Shown: positions 1-8,191 of the stretch, piece by piece | Position numbering within the stretch: position 1 is the first letter of the stretch | Layout: each line of letters begins with the position of its first letter | NCBI GenBank assembly: GCA_964345215.1 | Contig: CAYFQH010000015.1 | Location: 1 to 43,447, forward strand | From: CAYFQH01 sp964345215 | GTDB lineage: Bacteria > Bacillota > Clostridia > Christensenellales > Aristaeellaceae | Length of the DNA stretch: 43,447 nucleotides | Direction: 5' to 3' | Position numbers and translations under genes: made by a program | The notes under the pieces: generated by a model | What the model saw: only the letters and a program-made list of their open reading frames with translations | The model's database searches: none | What the model was told of the DNA's origin: nothing

Positions 1-74
1 TGTTTAAATCATCTTAGCGCCACCAGCCAGGTAGATTTATTCTCACTTTTGTAAAAACACAAACATTAACGTAA

Positions 75-116
75 AATAAAAGGGAAGCGAATAATCGCTT
101 CTCTTTTATTTTTATC
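75..116. terminator. Rho-independent terminator, possibly bidirectional
   Basis: A 16-bp stem (AATAAAAGGGAAGCGA at 75-90 and TCGCTTCTCTTTTATT at 95-110, one G-T pair) with the 4-base loop ATAA is followed by a T-rich tail on both strands. It probably ends a gene lying left of the window. Confidence 0.75.
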
Positions 117-136
117 CCTTCTCGCCTTTATCCCCC

Positions 137-165
137 TCGACTTTTTTAAGCAATTCCTGTATAAT
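137..165 (+). promoter_or_regulatory. Candidate sigma-A promoter of the DUF6020-like gene
   Basis: TCGACT at 137-142, a 17-base spacer, then a perfect TATAAT at 160-165. The predicted start near 172 leaves a very short leader containing the AGAGGTGG ribosome binding site before the ATG at 189. Confidence 0.55.
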
Positions 166-188
166 CCTTTTGAAAGAGGTGGCTCATA

Positions 189-1982
189 ATGAAACTCATT
201 TCTAAAGACAAACACTTTTACTGGCTTTTTCCTCTTTGTTTAGCGGCCCTTTTTTATTTATTTTCTTTTTATCAGCTCAGGTTGGAGCCTGTGTTGGTAG
301 CAATCGCCACCCTCTCTCTTGCCCCACTCTTACACTTCGCTCTTATATATCAGAAAAACCTTTCAAGGCGCAATAGCATCTATATCGGCCTTTATGCTGC
401 TCTTTTATCCCTTGCCTTAATGGCACAAAGCGCTATTACTTACACGGGTAAAGCCACAGCTAATTATACTGAAAACTTATTTTCATCCATTGGTTTTAAC
501 CAAATCCTTATGGCTCTTTGCGCCTTTTTACTGCTAGGTATCCTTCTTCTAAACTTCATGCATTTTTTAAATGTTCTTTCAAATAAAGTACAGCTGGCAG
601 AAAAGAAAAAGCTTTCAAATAAATGGTTTTTTCTTTTTGTTTTTTTCACCCTTCTTGTTTTTTGGGGGCTTTGCTGGCTTACTTACTTTCCGGGTATTTC
701 CTTTAATGATATGTATTACATTCTTTTAAAGCCTGTGCACATGAGTATTCAACATCCTTTTTTCTATAACATGCTGTTAGCTGGACTGGTAAAATTGGGT
801 GAAGGCTTTTTTGGTTCTATTAATGGCGGTGTGGCCCTATATTGTTTTGTTCAACTAATTGTTGCAGCCCTTACAGTAGCTTACTGCATTCATTGGATGC
901 GAAAAAAGAGCAGCCCCTGGCTTTTCACCCTGGCTGTTATGCTCTATTTTATTTTCACACCTTTTTTTGCGGCCGCCTCCGTATTTATTACGAAGGATAC
1001 TTTTTTCGGCGTGATCGTAATGCTCTTTGTTCCCTTGTTATATGATTTATGGGAAAGCGATGGGCAGCTATTAAAAAACTGGCGTTATGTATTGAAATTA
1101 AGCGCTGTTTCCATTGTTACGGTACTTATACGCAATAATGGTATCTATGTGTTACTTGCACTGGCCTTATTTATGGTTCTGTTTTTTTTAAAAAAGCGTA
1201 AAGCCTTAATAAAAGGCTTTACGCTCTATGCTCTTCTTGGTATATTGCTGCCTGTTTTTTTAAGTAGCGGGGCGATGAGATGGATCGTTAAAGGCGCCCC
1301 TTACTTTCAAGAAAGCATTGCCATTCCCCTACAGCAGATTGCCCGAACCGTTGTAAAAAATAGCGATCAAATCCCTCCTGATCAGGAGGAGTTTATTTAT
1401 AGTATCTACCCGAAAGAAGCCTACCTGGAACATTACAGCCCCATGTCGGTAGACACTTTAAAGTGGAGCACCAACCCCCATGCAGATGCAGGTCGATTTT
1501 TTTTACAAGGCAACAAAAAAGCCTTTTTACTTAACTGGGCAAAGCTCATACCAAAGAATTTCTCCACTTATGTTGAAGCCTACTTAATGGAAACGTATGG
1601 TTACTGGTCTATCTCTTCTACAAACGATACCCTGCTTCCCTCCAGTTATAAAAAACTGGAAGAGTTGGGTATTTACAACCAGCAAATTTGGCCTGATACC
1701 ATGCAGAAAACCATGGAATCTTTTTACAGATCAAACTATGCCATGCTTCGGGAAGGGAACCTCTTTTGGCTCACACTGCTTTTTTTTCTATTTGTGCTGA
1801 TTTCTAAATCCCCCAAAAAAATTATTGCTTTTATACCTGTAATGGCTGTTTGGTTTACCCTAATGATTTCGGCCCCTGTTGCTTTTTCAATTCGCTATGT
1901 GTATCCTTTTACCTACTCCTTGCCTTTTTTAGTTTATATTTCGCTTATGCAAAATGAAAAAGCGGTGGCATTTATACCATAA
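189..1982 (+). CDS. DUF6020-like polytopic membrane protein
   Basis: This 597-residue protein has roughly a dozen hydrophobic segments spread over the N-terminal 370 residues and the last 80. A large polar loop lies between them at about residues 370-510. The segment around residues 164-190 (FPGISFND followed by IQHPFFYN) resembles the conserved PG...D...HP region I associate with DUF6020 membrane proteins. GT-C glycosyltransferases have a comparable layout, an early acidic extracytoplasmic loop followed by many helices. From this I infer a cell-envelope role, perhaps glycan or polymer modification, but no substrate can be named. The start is supported by AGAGGTGG seven bases upstream. It is transcribed alone and converges on a GT2 glycosyltransferase across a shared terminator. 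Confidence 0.6.
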   Translation: MKLISKDKHFYWLFPLCLAALFYLFSFYQLRLEPVLVAIATLSLAPLLHFALIYQKNLSRRNSIYIGLYAALLSLALMAQSAITYTGKATANYTENLFSSIGFNQILMALCAFLLLGILLLNFMHFLNVLSNKVQLAEKKKLSNKWFFLFVFFTLLVFWGLCWLTYFPGISFNDMYYILLKPVHMSIQHPFFYNMLLAGLVKLGEGFFGSINGGVALYCFVQLIVAALTVAYCIHWMRKKSSPWLFTLAVMLYFIFTPFFAAASVFITKDTFFGVIVMLFVPLLYDLWESDGQLLKNWRYVLKLSAVSIVTVLIRNNGIYVLLALALFMVLFFLKKRKALIKGFTLYALLGILLPVFLSSGAMRWIVKGAPYFQESIAIPLQQIARTVVKNSDQIPPDQEEFIYSIYPKEAYLEHYSPMSVDTLKWSTNPHADAGRFFLQGNKKAFLLNWAKLIPKNFSTYVEAYLMETYGYWSISSTNDTLLPSSYKKLEELGIYNQQIWPDTMQKTMESFYRSNYAMLREGNLFWLTLLFFLFVLISKSPKKIIAFIPVMAVWFTLMISAPVAFSIRYVYPFTYSLPFLVYISLMQNEKAVAFIP

Positions 1983-2000
1983 AACAGATTGAACCTATAG

Positions 2001-2040
2001 TTTTAACCCTTGAGGTGTAAAAATACCTCAAGGGTTAAAA
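2001..2040. terminator. Bidirectional terminator between convergent genes
   Basis: A perfect 16-bp inverted repeat (TTTTAACCCTTGAGGT at 2001-2016 and its complement at 2025-2040) encloses an 8-base loop. The A-rich left arm and T-rich right arm make it usable on both strands. Confidence 0.85.
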
Positions 2041-2090
2041 TATGCTAATATAACACGGTCTTCCTTTGTACTAAAACCAGTTGAAAAGTA

Positions 2091-3035
2091 TTAATAATCT
2101 TTTTTCTTTTCCTGATTTACTTGGTGTAAGCGAAACTCAAACTCCTGCCTGTCTTTTTGCACCATGGTATCTAAAATCATGCCAGAATAAAAAGATTGAA
2201 TTGCCGCCACCACAACAAAGCCGCATACTATTAAAGTTGGAAAGTTTTCAACCAATCCCGTACGTAAGTAAGGTATAAATACTACAGGAATAAATACTAC
2301 TACTGCGATTGCAGATAATATAAGGGCAATCATCGAAAAAAAAGGAAAGGGTTTATAGTTTCTAAGTAATGTAAAAATGGTTTTGAGTACCTTAAATCCA
2401 TCAGAGTAGGTGTTTAGCTTGGAATCACTTCCTTCTGGCCGATCTCGGTACTCAATAATTGTATTTTCTACAAACATATTTTTATCAATGGCGTGAATCG
2501 TCATTTCTGTTTCAATTTCAAAACCCTTTGACAAAACAGGAAACGTTTTCACAAACTCATAGCTGAATGCCCTAAAACCAGTCATAATATCTTTTATATC
2601 ACTTTTAAAAAAGGTGTTGATAAATTTGCGAACCATGACATTGCCAAGATTATGAAAAGGGCGTTTATTTTCTGTTAAGTAGGTGGATGAGAGCCGATCC
2701 CCCACTACTAAATCAACATTTTTTTTAAGAACCTTTTCCACCATTTCAGGAATATATTCCGGTGGGTAGGTATCATCCCCATCCAACATAATATAACACT
2801 GAGCGTCAACTTCACGAAACATTCGTCTTATCACATTGCCTTTACCTTGTTTATATTCTTTGCAAACAACAGCACCCGCTCTCTGGGCTATTTCGCCGGT
2901 ATCATCTGTAGAATTATTATCATATACAAAAACTTTGGCATTATAGTCTTTTGTATGTAAAAGACATTCTCTAACCACTTTTTCAATGGTTACAGCCTCA
3001 TTATAACAGGGGATAAGCACTGCCAACTGCAACAT
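2091..3035 (-). CDS. Family 2 glycosyltransferase, polyprenyl-phosphate sugar transferase type
   Basis: This 314-residue protein has an N-terminal GT-A domain typical of GT2 enzymes. VLIPCYNE lies near residue 6, VYDNNSTDDT near 37-46 and the nucleotide-sugar/metal motif DGDD at 85-88. Two hydrophobic segments follow at about 231-260 and 264-290, with a charged C-terminus. This is the layout of DPM1/GtrB-like enzymes, which move a sugar from a nucleotide donor onto a lipid phosphate at the inner face of the membrane. The sugar is unknown. GGAAGAAG precedes the ATG. It lies 130 bp downstream of ispDF on the same strand; co-transcription is possible but not shown. The facing membrane protein at 189 could be a glycosyltransferase using the lipid-linked sugar, which is only an inference. 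Confidence 0.85.
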   Translation of the reverse strand: MLQLAVLIPCYNEAVTIEKVVRECLLHTKDYNAKVFVYDNNSTDDTGEIAQRAGAVVCKEYKQGKGNVIRRMFREVDAQCYIMLDGDDTYPPEYIPEMVEKVLKKNVDLVVGDRLSSTYLTENKRPFHNLGNVMVRKFINTFFKSDIKDIMTGFRAFSYEFVKTFPVLSKGFEIETEMTIHAIDKNMFVENTIIEYRDRPEGSDSKLNTYSDGFKVLKTIFTLLRNYKPFPFFSMIALILSAIAVVVFIPVVFIPYLRTGLVENFPTLIVCGFVVVAAIQSFYSGMILDTMVQKDRQEFEFRLHQVNQEKKKDY

Positions 3036-3165
3036 TATATCTTCTTCCTTTTCTATTATACTTGCCCATTATAGGTAGCGTTTTACTAATAAGCATGCTG
3101 TTTTTCTTTATATCATTCGAGTTTATACTTTATAATAGCATACTTCCTATAAAAACAAAACAACG

Positions 3166-4347
3166 CTATTTTCTCCTTAACAAACACACACAATGGGCAC
3201 TTATGCCCTGGCCTTCTCCTTCAAAACCCAATTTTTCGGTGGTGGTAGCTTTCACATTAATCAAGGTCGGGGAAATGTTCATTGTATAAGCCAGGGTTTC
3301 CTTCATTTCCAATATATATGGCTTTAATTTAGGGGCCTGAGCAACCAGGGTTACATCTGCATTTTGAACGCTGTAGCCTTCTTTTTCTAAAAGGGCCATG
3401 GTCTGTTCTAAAAGCAAAAGGGAAGATATATTTTTATACTGTTCGCTTTGATCGGAAAAGTGACTGCCAATATCCCCCAAGCCTGCAGCCCCTAGAAGAG
3501 CATCCATCAAGGCATGGGTTCCCACATCTGCATCGCTGTGGCCCAGCAGGCCTTTTTCATGAATCACCTTTACTCCGCAGAGGATCAAGGGCCTGCCCTC
3601 AACCAGCCGGTGTACATCATAACCCTGGCCTATCCGTATGATGGGCATTTCAGCCTCTGCTTTTTTTCCTTTTAGCTTCTGATATAGGACTTTTGCAAAA
3701 TCAAGATCGGTTTTTGTGGTTAGCTTTACGTTTTCCATCTCCCCCATGACAGTGCTCACGGCAATCCCCAACCGTTCCAGGAGGCTGGCATCATCCGTTG
3801 CTTCAAAACCCTGGTGGGCCGCTTCCTGGTAGGCCCTTACAAGCACATCTTTATGAAAGCCCTGGGGGGTTTGTACGGCCATAAGCTCCTCCCTGGGGAT
3901 GGTTTTAACCACCTGTCCAAAGCTGTTTACTTCTTTAATGGTATCACTAACAGGCACCACAGGAATAACCCCCTGGTGCTGATCTAGGCCGCAAAGAATT
4001 CGCCCAATCAACTCTTTTGAAACAAAGGGCCGGGCTCCGTCATGAATTAAAACCCTTTCAACTTCTTCCGGCAGGGCCAAAAGGCCCTGTAAAACTGATT
4101 GCTGCCGGGTACTGCCGCCGTATACAACCTTATTTATCTTGCTTTGAAGGCCCGTTTTTTCAAGGGCCGCTTTTATTAGCGCATCGTCCTCTTTTTTAAT
4201 GACGAGAATCAACCCGTCTACCATTTTGTCAAAGGCTAAAATGGCATGGGAAATAATCGTTTGCCCTCGCAGGGTGGCCAAAACCTTGTTCTTTCCAAGG
4301 CCCATGCGAAGGCCGCTGCCGGCACCTAAAATAATTCCGTAGGTCAA
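3166..4347 (-). CDS. ispDF: Bifunctional IspD-IspF of the MEP isoprenoid pathway
   Basis: This 393-residue fusion joins two non-consecutive steps of the methylerythritol-phosphate pathway. Residues 1 to about 229 are the IspD cytidylyltransferase (ILGAGSGLRMG nucleotide loop near 6-16, IHDGARPFV at 101-109), which makes CDP-methylerythritol. Residues about 234-393 are IspF, which forms the cyclic 2,4-diphosphate. Its metal ligands are visible as D244 and H246 in GYDVH and H270 in LGHSDAD. The join is a short Lys/Ala/Glu linker near 227-233. The likely start is TTG at 4347, directly abutting the rqcP stop codon, with AGGAG nine bases upstream inside rqcP, so the two genes are probably translationally coupled. 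The missing IspE must be encoded elsewhere. Confidence 0.95.
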   Translation of the reverse strand: MTYGIILGAGSGLRMGLGKNKVLATLRGQTIISHAILAFDKMVDGLILVIKKEDDALIKAALEKTGLQSKINKVVYGGSTRQQSVLQGLLALPEEVERVLIHDGARPFVSKELIGRILCGLDQHQGVIPVVPVSDTIKEVNSFGQVVKTIPREELMAVQTPQGFHKDVLVRAYQEAAHQGFEATDDASLLERLGIAVSTVMGEMENVKLTTKTDLDFAKVLYQKLKGKKAEAEMPIIRIGQGYDVHRLVEGRPLILCGVKVIHEKGLLGHSDADVGTHALMDALLGAAGLGDIGSHFSDQSEQYKNISSLLLLEQTMALLEKEGYSVQNADVTLVAQAPKLKPYILEMKETLAYTMNISPTLINVKATTTEKLGFEGEGQGISAHCVCLLRRK

Positions 4348-4620
4348 TTATTCCCGCTCCTTTTTAACCTCTTGGTCTTCTAAAATCACCCGGTACATCA
4401 GCCCTGCATCCTCTTTTTTGACATGCTGGGTAAGGGCGGTTACCTCATACTTTCCCACGCGGTTGCCAAATCGTATTTCAAGTTCATCGCCAATGCTTAC
4501 ATTAGCCGCCGGCTTGGCCACCTTTTGGTTAATCGATACACGGCCACCGGCACAGGCTTCATTAGCCACAGTTCTTCGTTTAATAATCCGAGATACTTTC
4601 AAATATTTGTCTAAGCGCAT
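4348..4620 (-). CDS. rqcP: RqcP-like S4 RNA-binding protein (YabO/Hsp15 family)
   Basis: A 90-residue S4-domain protein starting MRLDKYLKVSR. In Firmicutes this family (RqcP, formerly YabO) binds stalled 50S subunits and works with RqcH to add alanine tails to blocked nascent chains. An in-frame ATG at 4629 also exists, but the AAAGGA site touches it. The site lies eight bases from the ATG at 4620, which also gives the conserved family N-terminus, so I chose 4620. The gene lies between hup and ispDF, matching the yabN/yabO neighbourhood of Bacillus. A terminator hairpin separates it from hup, so its expression needs read-through or a promoter in the 30 bp before the start. Confidence 0.85.
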   Translation of the reverse strand: MRLDKYLKVSRIIKRRTVANEACAGGRVSINQKVAKPAANVSIGDELEIRFGNRVGKYEVTALTQHVKKEDAGLMYRVILEDQEVKKERE

Positions 4621-4644
4621 TGGTATCATCCTTTACTGTATAAA

Positions 4645-4674
4645 TAAAAAAGCTCCTGCAACTATCACAGGAGC
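4645..4674 (-). terminator. Rho-independent terminator after hup
   Basis: On the minus strand GCTCCTG (4674-4668) pairs with CAGGAGC (4658-4652) across a 9-base loop and is followed by TTTTTTATTT. It lies between hup and rqcP and may act as a partial terminator setting the ratio of abundant HU to downstream products. Confidence 0.8.
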
Positions 4675-4691
4675 GCAGTTAAACTGCTTCA

Positions 4692-4970
4692 TTATTTGTT
4701 GTTAACAGCGTCTTTCAGAGCTTTACCTGCTTTGAAAACAGGAGCTTTAGAAGCTTTGATTTTGATTTCTTCGCCGGTACGGGGGTTACGGGCAGTACGG
4801 GCGGGGCGATCTTTTACTTCGAAGGAACCAAAGCCTACAACCTGGATTTTTTCGCCGGCTTGTAAGGTTTCGCTGATTACTTCAATTAAAGAGTTAACAG
4901 CTTTTTCGGAGTCTTTTTTGGAAAAACCGGTTTTTGCAGCTAATGCACTGGATAGTTCAGATTTGTTCAT
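4692..4970 (-). CDS. hup: HU family DNA-binding protein
   Basis: A 92-residue histone-like protein of normal family length. The N-terminal dimerisation helices begin MNKSELSSALAAKTG. The conserved beta-arm region GFGSFEVKDRPARTARNPRT (about residues 46-65) carries the DNA-bending proline arm. It acts as a dimer that wraps and bends the nucleoid DNA. TTAGGAGG seven bases before the ATG is a very strong ribosome binding site, as expected for an abundant protein. It is placed between mazG and rqcP, a common arrangement in clostridial relatives, and is followed at once by an intrinsic terminator. Confidence 0.97.
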   Translation of the reverse strand: MNKSELSSALAAKTGFSKKDSEKAVNSLIEVISETLQAGEKIQVVGFGSFEVKDRPARTARNPRTGEEIKIKASKAPVFKAGKALKDAVNNK

Positions 4971-5051
4971 AATATGACCTCCTAAATTTCTATAAATCGT
5001 TTTGGGAATATTTCTTGATTTCTGAAAACAGAATTAGAATCGCAGAAAGGA

Positions 5052-6503
5052 TTACAATTTACCTTCTTTGCGTTTCCCTGAATTCCAGTATACATCCATT
5101 TCAGAAAAAGTCAAGTCTTTCAAGGCTTTGCCTTCATTTTTTATTGCATTTTCCATAGCAGAAAACCGATTAATAAACTTTTGGGTAGCTTGGTTTAATA
5201 AAATTTCGCCAGAACCTTTTGCAATCCTCGTAACATTCACACAGGCAAAGAGTAAATCCCCCAATTCTTCCATAGGGTCCCGAGCGTTTTCAAGCTCATC
5301 CTTTACTTCCTGGGCCTCTTCAAAAACTTTTTCCAGTGCATCAATGGGTTTTTCCCAGTCAAAGCCCACCCGCCGGGCCTTGCTTTGCACCTTTTCCGCC
5401 CGTAAAAGAGCCGGGAAGGAGATGGGTACATCTGTCATTTCCTCGCCAATAGAATGAATACCCTTTTCTTTTTGTTTGATTTGAGCCCAGTTATCCACCA
5501 CTTCATCGCTGGATTGAACCTGCACATCTGAAAATACGTGAGGGTGGCGATGAATCATTTTTTTACAGATGGCCGTCACCACGTCTGCAACTGTAAATTC
5601 ACCGTGTTCAGAACCAATTTCACTGTGGAGAACCACCTGTAAAAGCACATCTCCCAACTCGTCATACAGTTGATCCCAATCTTCTTGGTCAATGGCGGCC
5701 ACCGCCTCGTAGGCTTCTTCAATTAGATAAGGACGCAGGCTCTGATGGGTCTGTTCCCTATCCCAAGGGCAGCCTTCGGGGCTACGAAGGGCTTTAATAA
5801 TATAGAGCAAATCATAAAAATGATAACCTGCCCGCCTTTTTAAAGGCAGTGCCGGTACAAACAGGCTGGTGGCATAGTCATAGCTTTGCTGGCGATCCAG
5901 CAGCTCAAGAGGTATCTCTTCTCCTCTTATCCCTTCTTCGCCCTGGGTCAGCAACAGCACCTTTTCCTCAGGCTTCACGGTTTCAAGAAGCCACAGCTTA
6001 ATTTCGCCGGCCAGAAGCCTGGAATGAATTTCCACCAGCAAAAGGCTCTCCTGGGCCCAGTAAACGTGCTCCTTGTAGTTAAGGGCGCTGATGGACCTGT
6101 TTACCCTTTGACCATGGGCTGAGAGCAGGTGGCTGGATAAGACAGCAGAAAAAGAAAGGCCTGGAACTATTTGAACGGGAATGCCCCTGCTATTATTTAT
6201 TATCAGAGCTACCGTTTCATCGGTTGTAGCATCCATTACCCCGTATACAAGGGGACCTTTTTGGGCTTTATCGAGCAGCTGGTTTACAATGGCCTTATTC
6301 AATTCATCAAAATCTTCCTTTTGGCTGTAAAGAGAATCAAAGGTTTCAAATAAAATGTGCTGTTCTCTGCAAAAATCTGCCCCTGAGTGTTCACCGGTAC
6401 GCAAGTACACAGGCTGCCCCTCCTGTAAGGCCCGGGCTCCGTCAAGGGTTAAGTGTTTATTGGCATCAAGCCCAAAGGATACCACCCTAATTCCCATTTT
6501 CAT
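5052..6503 (-). CDS. mazG: YabN-type fusion: tetrapyrrole-methylase-like domain plus MazG NTP pyrophosphohydrolase
   Basis: This 483-residue protein has two parts. Residues 1 to about 210 resemble the SAM-dependent tetrapyrrole methylase (CbiE/SumT) fold, with VYGVMDATTDETVAL and IVPGLSFSAVLSS. Residues about 225-483 are a MazG house-cleaning enzyme hydrolysing NTPs to NMP and pyrophosphate. CPWDREQTHQSLRPYLIEEA opens the domain, and the magnesium-binding EExxE...ExGD pattern appears at EEAYEA and DELGDVLLQ. A second, more degenerate MazG-like repeat follows (EEAQEVKDELE, EELGDLLFA). The fusion matches Bacillus YabN. ATG at 6503 overlaps the flippase stop as ATGA, with AGGAGG eight bases upstream, so the two are coupled. 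The methylase-like half has no known substrate and lacks the usual glycine-rich start. Confidence 0.93.
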   Translation of the reverse strand: MKMGIRVVSFGLDANKHLTLDGARALQEGQPVYLRTGEHSGADFCREQHILFETFDSLYSQKEDFDELNKAIVNQLLDKAQKGPLVYGVMDATTDETVALIINNSRGIPVQIVPGLSFSAVLSSHLLSAHGQRVNRSISALNYKEHVYWAQESLLLVEIHSRLLAGEIKLWLLETVKPEEKVLLLTQGEEGIRGEEIPLELLDRQQSYDYATSLFVPALPLKRRAGYHFYDLLYIIKALRSPEGCPWDREQTHQSLRPYLIEEAYEAVAAIDQEDWDQLYDELGDVLLQVVLHSEIGSEHGEFTVADVVTAICKKMIHRHPHVFSDVQVQSSDEVVDNWAQIKQKEKGIHSIGEEMTDVPISFPALLRAEKVQSKARRVGFDWEKPIDALEKVFEEAQEVKDELENARDPMEELGDLLFACVNVTRIAKGSGEILLNQATQKFINRFSAMENAIKNEGKALKDLTFSEMDVYWNSGKRKEGKL

Positions 6504-8092
6504 CTTCTCATCCTCCTGGCAGGCCTTTTTAAAAAGGCCAGGTCCTCTTTGGTAAATGACTTAATTAATAAGGAGAAAGCCACATAAGCCACCACTCCAA
6601 TTATCACCAGAACAAAGGTCGAAATCAGCCTCATGGGCAATACCTTCATCGCCGCCCATACGCTCATCCCCATCATGATGCTGGCTGCAAGGGGCTTTAT
6701 AATAAAAGCTCCCCAATCAAACTTCATTTTTGTAAACTTCATAACATAGTAGAGGTTTGGCACCATGCTGATAATATAGCAAGCCAAAGAGGAGATAGAT
6801 GCCCCGTAAATATTGATTTTGGGAATGGGTACAATAAGCTGATTTAAAATAATTTTTGCCCCTACCCCCACCAGTAGGGTATACATGGGAATACGCTGCT
6901 TGCGCAGACCCTGTAAAATGCTGCTGGTGGCTTGAACCACTGTAAAAAATACAATGGTCATGGCCGATATGCTGAGCATACTGGCTGTTTGGGGTACATT
7001 TTGGTTGTTATAAAAAATACGGATTAAAGGTTCTGCCATCACACTCATGCCGATAGAACAGGGAAAGCCCACAATAAATCCGTAGCGAAGGCTCAAGTGG
7101 GCCTGTTCGCGCACATAACCGTAGTCTCTGCGGGAAACGCCAGCGGAAATGGCCGGCACCGTAGCCATGGTTACGGCAATGGCCAGAGCGGTGGGCACGT
7201 TAATATAGGTAATTACAATGCCTGCATACCTTCCGTACGTTTCCTTGGCATAATCCGCCGCAAAGCCTGCTTTCATCAAAAGGCCCTTAATCATTCCCGA
7301 ATCGACAAAGGAAGACAGGGGTACAATACAGGCCCCAATGGTAATAGGCAAAGCCACAACCAACAGCCGCCAGGCTATAACCTTTATACTCAGGGGTTTT
7401 TCCAAGGGATTTTGTTCAATTTGATTAAAGACCTTTTTGTTTTTGTGATATTGAATATACATATAAAACAGGGCCAGCCCTTCGCTGATGGAAATGCCCA
7501 GCAAGGCCAGGGTGGCTCCCGCCGCATAAGGGGGCAGGCTTAGCCTGTCTCCCAAGCGCATTCCAAGCGCCGCCAAAGGCAGACTTATAGCCACCTTTCC
7601 AACCTGTTCAACTAACTGAGACATAGCGGTGGGTTTCATATCCTGCTGGCCTTGTAAAAAGCCCCTGAAGGCAGACATCACGCACACAATCAGCACCGAA
7701 GGGGCAATCATGGCAAAGCCCAGGGTGGTTTCGCTTTCGTTTACCCAAGCAGAAAAGGCCCCCCGCATAAAGATCATCACAACCATGGCCATCAAACCCA
7801 GAATAAACAAAGCAGCCAAAGCTACCTGAAAAATACGCCTGGCGTTTCTAGGGTCATTACGGTTTACACTGTGTGACACCATTCGGCTTACAGCCACAGG
7901 AATACCTGCCGATGAAACCGTAAGCAACAGCGAGTAGGTAGGATAAACCAGCTCGTAAACCCCAAGGCCTCCATCGCCCAAAAGCTTTGATAAGGGGATA
8001 CGAAAAAAAACACCAATAATTTTACAAATCAAGCCAACCACAGCCAGGGTCATGGTTCCCTGCATAATCGACTTTTTTGCCTGGGACGACAA
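6500..8092 (-). CDS. SpoVB/YabM-like polysaccharide or lipid-linked precursor flippase (MOP superfamily)
   Basis: A polytopic protein with about 14 predicted membrane helices, similar to the SpoVB/YabM/MurJ branch of the MOP exporters. It begins near SQAKKSIMQGTMTLAVVG and carries FFRIPLSKLLGDGGLGVYEL, typical of the family. Such proteins move undecaprenyl-linked precursors across the membrane; YabM sits directly upstream of yabN in Bacillus, as here. An upstream ATG at 8122 has no ribosome binding site. GGGGAG at 8107-8102 lies nine bases before a TTG at 8092, so I place the start there (530 residues). The gene shares an ATGA overlap with mazG. It could be a sporulation cortex factor or a general wall-precursor flippase; the sequence does not decide between them. 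Confidence 0.85.
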   Translation of the reverse strand: MSSQAKKSIMQGTMTLAVVGLICKIIGVFFRIPLSKLLGDGGLGVYELVYPTYSLLLTVSSAGIPVAVSRMVSHSVNRNDPRNARRIFQVALAALFILGLMAMVVMIFMRGAFSAWVNESETTLGFAMIAPSVLIVCVMSAFRGFLQGQQDMKPTAMSQLVEQVGKVAISLPLAALGMRLGDRLSLPPYAAGATLALLGISISEGLALFYMYIQYHKNKKVFNQIEQNPLEKPLSIKVIAWRLLVVALPITIGACIVPLSSFVDSGMIKGLLMKAGFAADYAKETYGRYAGIVITYINVPTALAIAVTMATVPAISAGVSRRDYGYVREQAHLSLRYGFIVGFPCSIGMSVMAEPLIRIFYNNQNVPQTASMLSISAMTIVFFTVVQATSSILQGLRKQRIPMYTLLVGVGAKIILNQLIVPIPKINIYGASISSLACYIISMVPNLYYVMKFTKMKFDWGAFIIKPLAASIMMGMSVWAAMKVLPMRLISTFVLVIIGVVAYVAFSLLIKSFTKEDLAFLKRPARRMRR

Positions 8093-8191
8093 TAAGCACA
8101 ACTCCCCTTTATCCTTTACCATAAGAAAAAAATGAACGATCGGTTTCTATTATAGCGCTTTTAAAGTTAAAGAACAACTGTTTGCCTGGGC

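Noticed and set aside
4696..4977. Long plus-strand open frames opposite hup, mazG, leuS and others
   Set aside because: They mirror real genes on the other strand, lack ribosome binding sites and show no protein family features.
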